Below, piece after piece: positions 1 to 8,062 of a stretch of 64,000 bases of DNA; within the stretch, counting starts at the first letter, position 1, and each line of letters starts with the position of its first letter. This DNA comes from Lachnoclostridium sp. UBA1175 (GTDB lineage Bacteria > Bacillota > Clostridia > Lachnospirales > Lachnospiraceae): the NCBI GenBank assembly GCA_002311665.1, contig DBYX01000018.1, forward strand, positions 60,452-124,451, written 5' to 3'. The position numbers and the translations under genes were made by a program. The notes beneath the pieces were generated by a model that did not search any database, was not told the DNA's origin, and saw only the letters and a program-made list of their open reading frames with translations.

Positions 1-206
1 CCGACCATGAAATCGAGACCAATCCCGACGATCAGCACGCCCCAGGCGAGAAACAGCTGTATTTTGTAAAATAATGACCGCTTCTTCTGCGCCTCAAACT
101 TCGGATAACAGGGATCCTCGCCGGTCCCTGTCAGTTTGCTCTGGCACAGCGGGCACTTGACAAGATCCCCCTCAATCCCGACCTTGCAATAAGGACATTG
201 TCTCAT
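1..206 (-). CDS. Zinc-ribbon membrane protein, DUF6320-like (cut by window edge)
   Basis: Reads from an ATG at 206 off the left edge, so only about 68 N-terminal residues are visible. They show two CPxC knuckles (CPYC near residue 4, CPLC near residue 18), a charged linker, and the start of a hydrophobic helix at about residues 48-66, so a zinc ribbon followed by membrane segments. The ATG overlaps the TGA of the upstream acyltransferase gene (ATGA), which implies translational coupling. From general knowledge, DUF6320-type membrane proteins often accompany this acyltransferase/hydrolase pair in Clostridia. Their function is unknown, and the family name is my recollection. Confidence 0.7.
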   Translation of the reverse strand, partial: MRQCPYCKVGIEGDLVKCPLCQSKLTGTGEDPCYPKFEAQKKRSLFYKIQLFLAWGVLIVGIGLDFMV

Positions 207-1453
207 TTGATCACCTCCGTCGCACACACGGTGATGTCCACCCCCGACCCGGAGAGGAACCTCACGAAATTTTTCACGACACCGGTGTTCATATACGCCG
301 AGGAAACCCCGAGGGTCAGCTGATCCCCATAACCGAACATGGTGGAGAAGATCGTGTTGGTACTGCAGAAGCCGCTGTAATTCGCAATCCGCTCCCCGAG
401 CGACTGCGGAGGCTTCTGAACCCCCATGTTGGAAAAAGTCATAGTCACCTTTTTGTTCGCTTTTTTCGTAAAATGCCGCACAACCCACTGCTTGATAAAC
501 AACGGCACCACTCTTACCGGGGCCACGTACTCCATGGTCTCAAAGCTGTCCATCTGCTTTTTGACATTTTCCTCGGTCAGCTGACTCTTGAGAGATGTGT
601 CAAATTCCGCTGCCAGTTCCTCCGCTGTGATCTCGCTGTCAAAGACGTGCGTCACATTCACGCTGTTGAAGAAGTTTCGCGCAGTCTTCGAAGGGTAATA
701 ATTCCGGAGATTTACAGGCAGGGATACCGTCACCGGGAGATGACGCTTCCGGGGCGGCATTTCGTCGCGGATCGCAAGCATCCAGAGCGCCCCCAGGTAG
801 CTCGTGAGTGAAACCTTCAGTTCCTTCGCCCTCGGAAGGATCTGCGAGGTCGGAAGATGAATCTCGAAAAACTGCAACTGATGGTACGGAAGCTTCAGTC
901 CGCCCAACTGGTATGCCTTCTTGCGCGCCGTTCCGTGGGAGAGATTCTTGCTCCCAAAGAACTGCCGGTAACTGTCCTGGCTCAGGTCTCCCTCGGAGGC
1001 CCCGGAGTGGACGGTCACATCAGCGAGCTCATCGGGATACTTTCTTCTGAGATAATCAAGCACGATGATATTCAGGAATTCCATCGCACCCGTTCCGTCT
1101 GCCAGAACATGAGAGATATCCAGGTTGATTCGCTTTCCGAAGTAGGTCACCTGGTAGTGCAGCATAGTTTTGGACGGAACATAGAGCAGCGGACAGATCC
1201 GATCGTCCTCCTGCTTAACCATCGGCACAAGATCGGTATCCTCCATATAGTGCCAGAAGAAACCCCGCCGGATCCTCACCTGTACCTGCGGACGGTCTTC
1301 GATCGCCGAGAGCACCGCCTGCTGCAGAAGCTCCGGATCGACATCCTCCTTCAGCGTGCAGCTGAGGCGAAACGACCTCGTGTCCCGCTTTCCCGTTGTA
1401 GCCAGAAAAACCTTAGCCACGTTGTCAATTTTGTACCAATTAGCGCTTCCCAT
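203..1453 (-). CDS. Alcohol acetyltransferase / condensation-domain-like acyltransferase
   Basis: 416 residues. The signature is HVLADG (His115, Asp119), the HxxxD active site of the BAHD/condensation/alcohol-acetyltransferase superfamily, which moves an acyl group from CoA or a carrier to an alcohol or amine. A C-terminal SNMG segment near residue 342 sits where this fold has its second conserved loop. No signal peptide is visible, so it is probably cytosolic. It overlaps the upstream hydrolase by 14 bases and the downstream zinc-ribbon gene by 4, forming a tight three-gene operon. The gene set suggests making or modifying an acylated lipid or surface compound, but the substrate cannot be read from sequence. 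Confidence 0.75.
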   Translation of the reverse strand: MGSANWYKIDNVAKVFLATTGKRDTRSFRLSCTLKEDVDPELLQQAVLSAIEDRPQVQVRIRRGFFWHYMEDTDLVPMVKQEDDRICPLLYVPSKTMLHYQVTYFGKRINLDISHVLADGTGAMEFLNIIVLDYLRRKYPDELADVTVHSGASEGDLSQDSYRQFFGSKNLSHGTARKKAYQLGGLKLPYHQLQFFEIHLPTSQILPRAKELKVSLTSYLGALWMLAIRDEMPPRKRHLPVTVSLPVNLRNYYPSKTARNFFNSVNVTHVFDSEITAEELAAEFDTSLKSQLTEENVKKQMDSFETMEYVAPVRVVPLFIKQWVVRHFTKKANKKVTMTFSNMGVQKPPQSLGERIANYSGFCSTNTIFSTMFGYGDQLTLGVSSAYMNTGVVKNFVRFLSGSGVDITVCATEVIK

Positions 1454-2348
1454 AAATTTCGCACGACACGTGCGCCGCCAGCCGCTTCATCGCCTCGCGG
1501 GCCATAGAGCCGGGCATCTGCTGATACACGTGCCATCCTTTCTCCTCAATGTCGAGTTCCGCCTTTCCCCCGGCCTGGTCGATCCGCTCCTTGAGCTTAA
1601 CACTGTCATCCAGCAAAATCCCGTTTCTTCCGGCCATAATATAGACCGGCGGAAAATTCTCAAAGTTTCCGAACAGCGGGCTGAACGCCGCATCCGCCGG
1701 GTCATTGTCGCCCACATACGCCCTGGCGGAATTCATCACAAACTCTTTCGAAAGGATCGGATCGATGTCCTGATTGGTCTCATAGGACTCCGCCGTTCCG
1801 GTCATATCGGTCCACGGGCTGAACAGTAAGAGTTCCCTCGGCACCGGCTTCCCCTCCGCAAGCAGCCGCTGCGTAAGGCATAAAGCCATGTTGCCGCCCG
1901 CCGAGTCACCGGCCAGAAGTATGTGGTCCGCCGCAACATTTTCCGCAAGATGATCCCACACGGCATTCACATCCTCCGCTGCCGCCGGGTACGGATGCTC
2001 CGGAGCCAGCCGGTATGCGAACGAATAGACCGTAAAGCCTGTCGCCATCGCAAGCTTCACCGAGAGGTTGCCCGCGTAATCCAGCCCGCCGCTGACGTAC
2101 CCGCCGCCGTGGCAGTAGAGGATCACATAATCGGGATTGTGTGCCCAGACAGGGATGACCTCCTCGCAGCGGATCCTGCCGAACCGGAATCTCCGCCGCT
2201 TCACATCGCCCTTGGGCGTCGCAAGGCGGCCTGCCCAGTCGGCGAGTTTCCGGTGACGCTTAATCTCCGCCTCCGTGCCCGCTTTGCCGGCCATAAAGTT
2301 CGCGGCCTTCAACGCTTTGACCAGTGCATTACTCATCGCAGTTGCCAT
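1440..2348 (-). CDS. Alpha/beta hydrolase (HSL-type esterase/lipase)
   Basis: 302 residues. Carries the oxyanion motif HGGG at residues 80-83 and the nucleophile elbow GDSAG at 147-151 (Ser149). A late GWHVY places the catalytic His near residue 276. This spacing is typical of the hormone-sensitive-lipase-like esterases (alpha/beta hydrolase fold-3). It is the first gene of a three-gene operon and overlaps the acyltransferase by 14 bases, so the pair may attach and remove the same acyl group. The N-terminus is uncertain: ATGs at 2348 and 2336 are both possible, with a G-run close to the first. Confidence 0.8.
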   Translation of the reverse strand: MATAMSNALVKALKAANFMAGKAGTEAEIKRHRKLADWAGRLATPKGDVKRRRFRFGRIRCEEVIPVWAHNPDYVILYCHGGGYVSGGLDYAGNLSVKLAMATGFTVYSFAYRLAPEHPYPAAAEDVNAVWDHLAENVAADHILLAGDSAGGNMALCLTQRLLAEGKPVPRELLLFSPWTDMTGTAESYETNQDIDPILSKEFVMNSARAYVGDNDPADAAFSPLFGNFENFPPVYIMAGRNGILLDDSVKLKERIDQAGGKAELDIEEKGWHVYQQMPGSMAREAMKRLAAHVSCEIYGKR

Positions 2349-2391
2349 TCCCCCGTTTCATAATATTCGCATCATCCTTCTGCAGGACTCT

Positions 2392-2916
2392 CTAACCATG
2401 CGTCTGCATATATCTCGAAAAATCGATCTCCCTGCTCTGCTCATACTCGATATTGTCAAGATGCTGCCGGATCCCGGCATCATCGTCACCGAGTTCACTG
2501 AGTTCTTCGGACGCGTACCACCCGTCCCTCACGAGTTTTGTGTCCGTGAACTTATCCTTGATCAGTTCATCTGCGGACCGGTATTTTGAAAACTCCTCGC
2601 CCCAGGCGATACAGTCCCGCTCTTTATAGCGGATCTTCGGATAATTCCCGTCAACGGCGCGGATAAACTGCGGGCAGTAGTAACCAAGAGCACGGTACTC
2701 CCTTGCGATTCTTTCCCAAAGGACAAGACGTTTTTCATCCGTAAAACCATTTGCGGAGAGTTTGATCACCATCTTTTCACCGCCGAAATCCACAAGCAGC
2801 GTCTCTCTGAAATCATCGTCTCCGTGGCTGGTGTTAATTGTTTTTATACTGTCCGGGGTACTCCCGGAGAAAAGACCCACTACCTCTTTTGCTTCCATTC
2901 CTCTGCTGTCTTTCAT
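2392..2916 (-). CDS. Truncated kinase-like (aminoglycoside phosphotransferase fold) protein
   Basis: About 174 residues. The middle resembles the N-lobe of APH-type kinases: a VIKL strand that would hold the ATP-binding Lys, followed by a helix and a GYYCP segment of the kind seen in Clostridial phosphotransferase-family proteins. The C-lobe is absent: there is no HGD catalytic loop and no metal-binding D. The protein therefore stops where a full family member would continue, so this is either a cut-down gene or a different small protein. The start is uncertain: a GTG at 2922, ATG at 2916 and ATG at 2898 are in frame. It lies at the border between the operon above and the A+T-richer island. 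Confidence 0.45.
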   Translation of the reverse strand: MKDSRGMEAKEVVGLFSGSTPDSIKTINTSHGDDDFRETLLVDFGGEKMVIKLSANGFTDEKRLVLWERIAREYRALGYYCPQFIRAVDGNYPKIRYKERDCIAWGEEFSKYRSADELIKDKFTDTKLVRDGWYASEELSELGDDDAGIRQHLDNIEYEQSREIDFSRYMQTHG

Positions 2917-2953
2917 CCTCACATCTTTTTTACCAAACCGTCACTGCAGATGA

Positions 2954-3304
2954 TCAAGGCCTCATATACTTCTTCCGGCTGCGGATCCTTCCCCTTTGCC
3001 CGTTGATGAAACAGATCTCCGGATCCGACGGAAGATATTTTACTTCCACATCGCCCTCATCAATCCGGTCAGTCGGGCTCATAACCTCAGCCTCCACCCT
3101 GTAAACGGTTTTCCCGACAGTGTATTCATACACCGGGTTCCAGCAAGGTTCCGCATAACGGCCGATGACACGCAGTCTCTTCTCCGGATACAGGTAATGC
3201 CCGACAGCGCAACCTTTGCATCTCATTTGCAGAAGCTTTGTATACCCTGCCTTCCCGGAAGAAAACATTACGGCAGCGGTACATACATACAAAAGAACAT
3301 ACAT
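2954..3304 (-). CDS. Small membrane-anchored protein with DUF3592-like tail
   Basis: 116 residues from the ATG at 3304, chosen because AAAGGAGG lies just upstream; a longer frame reaching 3370 has no comparable site. A hydrophobic N-terminus (about residues 2-16) is followed by a soluble domain. The ending VKYLPSDPE is the kind of phrase seen in DUF3592 proteins, whose beta-rich domains carry a conserved Y-P-x-x-P. One CxxC lies around residue 31. The function is unknown; neighbours are small membrane and immunity-like genes. Confidence 0.6.
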   Translation of the reverse strand: MYVLLYVCTAAVMFSSGKAGYTKLLQMRCKGCAVGHYLYPEKRLRVIGRYAEPCWNPVYEYTVGKTVYRVEAEVMSPTDRIDEGDVEVKYLPSDPEICFINGQRGRIRSRKKYMRP

Positions 3305-3384
3305 CCTATGCCTCCTTTCGGCCGCTTTGTTCTGCGAAATAAAGCGGCGGGTCATTTCCGACAATTCCATTCGGAAAATACTTG

Positions 3385-3705
3385 TTACTTCTTCGTATAC
3401 TTTGCCTCGATCAGCGTGTACGCGATCGCCAACCCGATTGACGACATCACCACTCCGAGGATCGAAACGACAAATAAAGCCGAGTTCTGCTTAAGAAACA
3501 GGAGCGGAATTCCGAACAACTCAACGACTCCGGCGTATACGAACCAGTTGATCGCTACCGCGTGATTGTATTTTTTCACGTCAACCACTTCGGGCGGTTT
3601 TACTCCTGCGAAGAAGCCCACGGCTTTGTTCGATCTCAACGCCAGGACTCCGATCCCGCACAGAAGTAATGCCACAACACTCCAAACAATAAACCCTGCC
3701 AACAT
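3385..3705 (-). CDS. Small integral membrane protein
   Basis: 106 residues from the ATG at 3705, which follows the Shine-Dalgarno-like GGGGGTGAG; a TTG 15 bases upstream is less likely. Three hydrophobic helices are visible (about residues 3-22, 50-70 and 76-97), with a conserved-looking GFFAGVKPPEV loop between the first two. I recognise the pattern as a widespread Clostridial hypothetical family but know no function. The next gene downstream begins 80 bases on. Confidence 0.6.
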   Translation of the reverse strand: MLAGFIVWSVVALLLCGIGVLALRSNKAVGFFAGVKPPEVVDVKKYNHAVAINWFVYAGVVELFGIPLLFLKQNSALFVVSILGVVMSSIGLAIAYTLIEAKYTKK

Positions 3706-3862
3706 TTTACTCACCCCCAATTATTAAGTTTATATTTGATCGGCCTAACGGCTTCTGCCCATCTCATATGCTCTGCTCAGGTTTTGATCCCGGTTTGCGT
3801 CGCGAAGCTCATTTTCCCGGGAAGTGCAGTCAAATACAACAAACTCCGCCTGCTTTACCCGG

Positions 3863-4261
3863 TCATCCTTTGTTCTTCTCGCGCTCTTCGCGCTTCCTGC
3901 GGCGCTGTTCCCGGTTGTTCTTCTCGGATTCAAACAGCTCAACTGCCGCATCGGTCAGTTCGACCGGCCAGACTTTTCCGGAAGCATTGACCTTCGCCCA
4001 CGGACAGAGTTTTTCATAATCATCGTCGAATACGATCGTATACGGCGGGCCGCAGCGGTCATTTACGTCCGTATACAAATGTCGCCCCTCTATGATGAAC
4101 CGATATGTATCATGGTCGCTCATACCGTCTTCAAGAAGGTCATATGTCTCCTTTGTGATCTCGTACAGATCATAGTATCCGCACCCGCTTCGCTCCGCCG
4201 TGTATATTCCGCTCTCCTCGTCGTAGCAAGCTTTCCAGCCATCACCCTGTTTAAACTCCAT
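3863..4261 (-). CDS. Immunity-like small protein, paralogue 1
   Basis: 132 residues from the ATG at 4261, preceded by GGGGAG. It shares a clear pattern with the gene at 7494-7955: GxGWKACYD, then YTAE, GYYDLYEI, GRHLY, CPWA and VELFESEK in the same order. It is more distantly related to the gene at 4777-5094, which has NNWTAYYDPDTGRYFAE. A highly charged Arg/Lys/Glu tail ends the protein. There is no signal or membrane segment. Three diverged copies within 4 kb, each small and acidic, resemble arrays of immunity proteins against polymorphic toxins, but no toxin gene is in the window and this role is inference. Confidence 0.65.
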   Translation of the reverse strand: MEFKQGDGWKACYDEESGIYTAERSGCGYYDLYEITKETYDLLEDGMSDHDTYRFIIEGRHLYTDVNDRCGPPYTIVFDDDYEKLCPWAKVNASGKVWPVELTDAAVELFESEKNNREQRRRKREEREKNKG

Positions 4262-4326
4262 AGTGTCTCCCCGTTCCATCCAGGATCCTCTCTGCTCATA
4301 GTCCCGTCACCGACAGCCCGGGCCGG

Positions 4327-4759
4327 TCATAACACGCCCGGTTCGAGTATTGTCAGTTTCGGAGCGTCGCAATCGATCTCCATCTGCGCTCCGACCGGAA
4401 GTACTGTCATGGGCGTTCTGTGAATGTAATCCACGTTCTCCACGATCGCCATATCCGGCCTGTGTACTTCCCGGCAGATGACCTGAAAAAGTGTTTCCCT
4501 GCTGTCATCGTCAAGCGGTCCCGTAAGGATCGCTTTGGCCTTGTCGAATGCGCCCGCGGCTGCAAATGCCCGAAGCTCGTGCAACCCTGCCACCTTACAG
4601 TCGTAAACATTACAGTGCTCCAGCGCAATGATCGAATCTTCTCTTCCCCAGCATATATCTGGGCAGCATATCCTTATCTCCGGCACGTCCGCCCGATATG
4701 GAAATAAACGCTACTTTGTCTCCCGCGTTCAGTTTTGAAGGTATGATCAGTTCTTTCAT
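4327..4759 (-). pseudogene. Collapsed S66 family LD-carboxypeptidase (MccF/LdcA-like)
   Basis: The reading frame from ATG 4759 starts with MKELIIPSKLNAGDKVAF and continues through RYMLGKRRF, a typical S66 N-terminus, then stops at about residue 49. A second frame, open to 4327, holds a typical S66 C-terminus: DMAIVENVDYIHRTPM followed by VLPVGAQMEIDCD. The central part with the catalytic nucleophile elbow and Glu/His is missing. A full gene would be about 1 kb; here about 430 bases remain and the frame shifts at the junction (near 4640). This is an internal deletion remnant of an enzyme that trims peptidoglycan tetrapeptides or inactivates microcin-type compounds. Confidence 0.75.
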
Positions 4760-4776
4760 CCTCTTATCACTCCAGA

Positions 4777-5094
4777 TTACCCTTCTGTTGCCTCATGCTT
4801 ATGAACAGTCTCTTTCATCGACTCGTCGGCCTCTTCATCCCAAACCGTTCTCTCGGGGCCGAGCGTACCGTACATCGTGTTTTCAAACGAATATGTCATC
4901 TTTGCAGTCTTGATCAACCTTTCGTTGTCGATATCATCGCCGAATGAACCCAGCCGGTCATAGATGTCCTGCGTGATCTCGTAGTTGTATTGCTCACGCC
5001 CTTCCCTGCTTGTGTACATGATCTCCGCGAAGTAACGTCCGGTATCCGGATCGTAATACGCTGTCCAGTTGTTACCCTTTTTCATTGTTTTCAT
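4777..5094 (-). CDS. Immunity-like small protein, paralogue 2
   Basis: 105 residues, acidic, no membrane segment. The N-terminal NNWTAYYDPDTGRYFAE and the following YNYEITQDIYDRL align with WKACYD, YTAE and YDLYEIT in the genes at 3863 and 7494, so it is a more diverged member of the same family. A GAGG sequence lies upstream of ATG 5094. An in-frame ATG 9 bases further in is also possible. No function is known; by analogy with its neighbours it may be an immunity or anti-toxin protein. Confidence 0.55.
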   Translation of the reverse strand: MKTMKKGNNWTAYYDPDTGRYFAEIMYTSREGREQYNYEITQDIYDRLGSFGDDIDNERLIKTAKMTYSFENTMYGTLGPERTVWDEEADESMKETVHKHEATEG

Positions 5095-5172
5095 CGTTCA
5101 TTTTCCTCACAATCGACCAATGCATCATATGACACTATCACCTTTGTCTGTCAATGTGTTCTGCTCATACTA

Positions 5173-5727
5173 TCAGTCTGTAGCTGATGCCATGATAACG
5201 ATATATCTGTTTAGGCGCTTATCGTATACACTCCAGCATGCCGTGCCCCACCATTCACGACCGTCGTCAAAATATTCCGACCAGTCCGTTGTCCACTCAA
5301 ATACTTCAAGTTCATCTGTTCCCTTCGGAAACAAAGCGGAGTTGACCTTGCGAAAATCATCCGGTCCGTACCCCGATGTATGCGGAGGTTCCCAGAAGGC
5401 ATACCAGTACGGTATCTGCTCTCCTTTAAGAGGATCCGGTAAATCACAGTCATAAAACCTGTGGCCGACACGGTCTGTCCGTAATATCTCCGGCACATGC
5501 AGCAGTTCCGCCGGATTGATCTGATGTGCCTGTGCTTTCTCCATATCCGGTTTTAGCTGCATATCGAGATCTCGTTCCATCACTTTGTGCATCGCAAACA
5601 GAACAGCTTCCTGATGTGAGCGATATCCCTGATATGGCGAATCGTCTTCGATGAGACAGTAGTCAATTATGCACCTGTCGTATTTTTCTATCAGTTCGTA
5701 AAACGGATCACTTATCAATTCACGCAT
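5173..5727 (-). CDS. Conserved hypothetical protein, aromatic-rich C-terminus
   Basis: 184 residues from the ATG at 5727, which has GGAG five bases upstream; the open frame extends further up but only as the shadow of the CHAP fragment. The C-terminal part is rich in Trp and Tyr (YWYAFWEPPH, WTTDWSEYF, REWWGTACW), suggesting a compact soluble fold. No catalytic motif is visible. The start overlaps the last 8 bases of the truncated CHAP gene, so the gene appears to have been joined onto it by a rearrangement. I regard it as a possible immunity-type protein from context only. Confidence 0.55.
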   Translation of the reverse strand: MRELISDPFYELIEKYDRCIIDYCLIEDDSPYQGYRSHQEAVLFAMHKVMERDLDMQLKPDMEKAQAHQINPAELLHVPEILRTDRVGHRFYDCDLPDPLKGEQIPYWYAFWEPPHTSGYGPDDFRKVNSALFPKGTDELEVFEWTTDWSEYFDDGREWWGTACWSVYDKRLNRYIVIMASATD

Positions 5728-6034
5728 ATTTCTCCGCCTGTAAACACCGATTTGTCTTTGCCCTAGCGCGTAATTCCTCCCACGCAATACAGCCCGCCAG
5801 ATGACATGATCTGCATCCTTTAGGACGGATTGGAATCTCAAAACCCGCTTCTATACTGCAATAGTACACGAATGCCGCACACCACAGTTTATCAGCTTCC
5901 TTCAGAGTCCAACCAGGAAACAGCCGGACAATCGGTTCCAGATTGTACTCCTCTCCTTCTCCAAATCCGTGGAACGGAATCTTCGCTTTGTTCTTTGCAA
6001 TCTCTGCCAATTGTTTTCTTGTTGCCCGTTTCAT
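5720..6034 (-). pseudogene. 3'-truncated CHAP-domain amidase gene
   Basis: About 104 residues from ATG 6034. It parallels the intact gene at 18219-18743 almost residue for residue at first: RQLAEIAKNKAKIPFHGF, then LWCAAFVYYC with the catalytic Cys, then CHLAGCIAWEE. Just after IAWEE (near 5780) the match ends and about 14 unrelated residues lead to a stop. The part carrying the catalytic His (the region of HIGVV in the intact copy) is missing, so the product cannot be an active amidase. The downstream gene begins inside its last bases. Confidence 0.7.
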
Positions 6035-6102
6035 CAATCTCTCTTCTTATTTATTCTTATTATTTTCGTTTTCATATGCTACACCCTTTCACAGTTAAAC
6101 TT

Positions 6103-6131
6103 CGATTTGTCATCGTCTATAAAACTGAAAT
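6103..6131. repeat. 29-bp dispersed repeat, copy 1
   Basis: Matches 18187-18215 at 28 of 29 positions (one C/T difference). Copy 1 lies about 70 bases 5' of the truncated CHAP gene. Copy 2 lies immediately 3' of the intact CHAP gene, and nothing else in the flanks matches at this level. On the minus strand both read through a short frame ending FQFYR then stop, so the repeat may be the tail of a lost coding sequence. Its link to the two CHAP copies suggests recombination between related cassettes. Confidence 0.7.
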
Positions 6132-6267
6132 ATACTTGCCGATTCGTCCAATGGCAAATGCTTTTCGCGGTTTTGCAGTGCAACAATAATCAAAGCTTTC
6201 TTCTTCATGATTTCGTGTCTCAACCACAGGTTACACAGCCATCGCTTCCCTTTCCACCCTCCTGCAA

Positions 6268-6948
6268 TCAGGCGCATCTTTTGCTCTCAGACAATGTAGA
6301 TAAGCTCATTCTTACAACCCACCAGATCAACAGAAATGCCGCGAAAAGGCGCACACCACACCACGTCGAAAAGGTCTTCCGAATAAACTCCAGACACACT
6401 CCTTCGGCAAAGCAAAACACCCCTGACGCAACTAGGAAAATACATGCGCCAATCGCAAAAGCACTGTTGACGATGATTTCCAAAGCACTCTCACAGCCCC
6501 CGCCAAACAATCGGATCAAGCTGTACCACAGGAGGAATTCGGCAAGAAGAATGACTGCGGAATCGACCAAGAAAATGCTTTTTGCCGTCGGAAGACCGTA
6601 TCCAAATGCTTCCGTGGTGAACCATACGGCAAGCCCTACGACTGACAGCACCATACATACGACGGCAGCTCTTGTCATAGTGCGTTTCTTGCCGGGATGC
6701 TCGGCTCCTGCGGAGGTCTCTCCCGCAACAGTTCTCCCGCGCTCTCCCTGCTCTCTCGGAAGCATATGGAAAACCATGATGCGCCACAGAAGAACTTCTC
6801 CGCATATCGCAATTACAAATACCGCTTCCAAGTAAGGGTTCCATTTGCCGAAGATATCATCACCCGGCTGGGCTATGTATTGTACGACGCAATAAACCAC
6901 CGTAGCAAGGATAATCACTACAGCAATGACGTTAATCACCCGCTTCAT
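6268..6948 (-). CDS. Multi-pass membrane protein
   Basis: 226 residues from ATG 6948 with six hydrophobic helices: about 5-25, 43-62, 92-112, 122-143, 158-180 and 193-212. A charged loop around residues 64-90 is rich in Gly, Glu and Arg. There is no recognisable transporter or enzyme motif, and I do not know the family. It lies alone between gene fragments in island A, so it may be cargo of the island. The preceding GGAGGCC on the minus strand serves as its ribosome binding site. Confidence 0.55.
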   Translation of the reverse strand: MKRVINVIAVVIILATVVYCVVQYIAQPGDDIFGKWNPYLEAVFVIAICGEVLLWRIMVFHMLPREQGERGRTVAGETSAGAEHPGKKRTMTRAAVVCMVLSVVGLAVWFTTEAFGYGLPTAKSIFLVDSAVILLAEFLLWYSLIRLFGGGCESALEIIVNSAFAIGACIFLVASGVFCFAEGVCLEFIRKTFSTWCGVRLFAAFLLIWWVVRMSLSTLSESKRCA

Positions 6949-7309
6949 AATGGGCCTCCTGTTTTTGTGTCACTTTTTTCGCTTGATTCCGGGAATCAAT
7001 AATCACCCATTGAAGTACACTCATCCTGGAGACTCTTAAGGAACGAATACGTATCATGATAATCTTTTTGATTGTATCAATGTTCCCCAGAATATTGCAT
7101 ACTCTGCTTTCGACCTCATTATATGTGATATAGGTTAAAAAACGACTGGCTCGATTCCCCCCATCACTTATCCAATGATAATATGTCAACGGGGATTTTA
7201 CCGATTCTCTGCCCCTTTCGACCTCTCGGAGAATATTCTCTGCGTCCAAGTCCGCGTAGTAATCATCTCCTTTGAACGAAACACTATTACCATTTTCGTG
7301 TATAGTATC
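6932..7309 (-). pseudogene. Start-less gene fragment, possible toxin-module tail
   Basis: An open frame of about 125 codons without a plausible ATG. It begins right after an in-frame TAA (7310-7312). The N-terminal half reads like real protein (GDDYYADLDAENILREV, then LTYYHWISDGGNRASRFL), while the last 35 residues look like non-coding translation. The surrounding DNA is A+T-rich. This fits the 5'-truncated end of an exported or toxin-like protein, but I cannot name the family and coding status is uncertain. Confidence 0.3.
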
Positions 7310-7493
7310 TTAATCCTTTGTTACGTTTTATTTTCATTTTCTATGACAATGGCCTAGCGTTCTATCTTCCAATATAACTTGCCCACCAACAAACTGGAAT
7401 TTATCTAAATGCTATTTGTTCTTTTGCGAGTATATTCAAAGATAATTCAGTAAGAAAAACCCGAAATATCGTACTATTTCAAAACTGTTAAAC

Positions 7494-7955
7494 TTATAGG
7501 TTCGTGTCTTTTTGTTCATTCAGTTTTTTCATTCTTTGTTCGCAATTTTGTTTTTCGGATTCAAAAACAGCCACAGCCAAATCGGTCAATTTCGGATCCC
7601 ACATCTCTCGTGTTTTTTGTATGTCAGCCCATGGACAGAAAGAGGCATAGTCTTCATCAAGTGCAATATCGTATGAACCGTTGTTGTCGCTGACGCTTTT
7701 ATACAAATGCCTGCCGGTATGGATCAGTTCATGGGCTTCTCTGCGATCTTTGCCTTTCGGCTTCAGTTTGTAGAATATTTCCTCGTTAATCTCATAAAGA
7801 TCGTAGTAACCCTTCCAAAAGCTTTCAGCGGTATAAAGCTCCCTTTCACTGTCATAACAGGCCTTCCATCCCGGACCTGTCTTGAAATGAAGCATCCCCT
7901 CAGAGTATTCTGCAGGAAGTCTGGCTTTTTTCTTTTCTTTAGAAGTTTTTGCCAT
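7494..7955 (-). CDS. Immunity-like small protein, paralogue 3
   Basis: 153 residues. Residues 21-145 follow the gene at 3863 closely: GPGWKACYD, YTAESF, GYYDLYEINEE, GRHLY, SFCPWAD and AVFESEKQN. It adds a Lys-rich N-terminal extension (KTSKEKKKARLP). A GGAGAG site precedes the ATG at 7955. It is separated from paralogues 1 and 2 by the CHAP and membrane genes, so the copies are dispersed rather than tandem. Function unknown; an immunity-type role is inferred from paralogy, size and setting. Confidence 0.65.
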   Translation of the reverse strand: MAKTSKEKKKARLPAEYSEGMLHFKTGPGWKACYDSERELYTAESFWKGYYDLYEINEEIFYKLKPKGKDRREAHELIHTGRHLYKSVSDNNGSYDIALDEDYASFCPWADIQKTREMWDPKLTDLAVAVFESEKQNCEQRMKKLNEQKDTNL

Positions 7956-8062
7956 ACCTTGATCTCTCCATCGCTTGTGACAAAATAGTTTGACAAGTCA
8001 GTGCTATGACTTATGCCGGATTGCAAAGTCCCCTCTCTTCCGCTCCTTCGGCGTTGCCTGCG

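Noticed and set aside
6132..6198. A tiny minus-strand ORF (about 32 codons) ending in FQFYRR
   Set aside because: Too short, no ribosome binding site, and its end lies in the 29-bp repeat; treated as a remnant.
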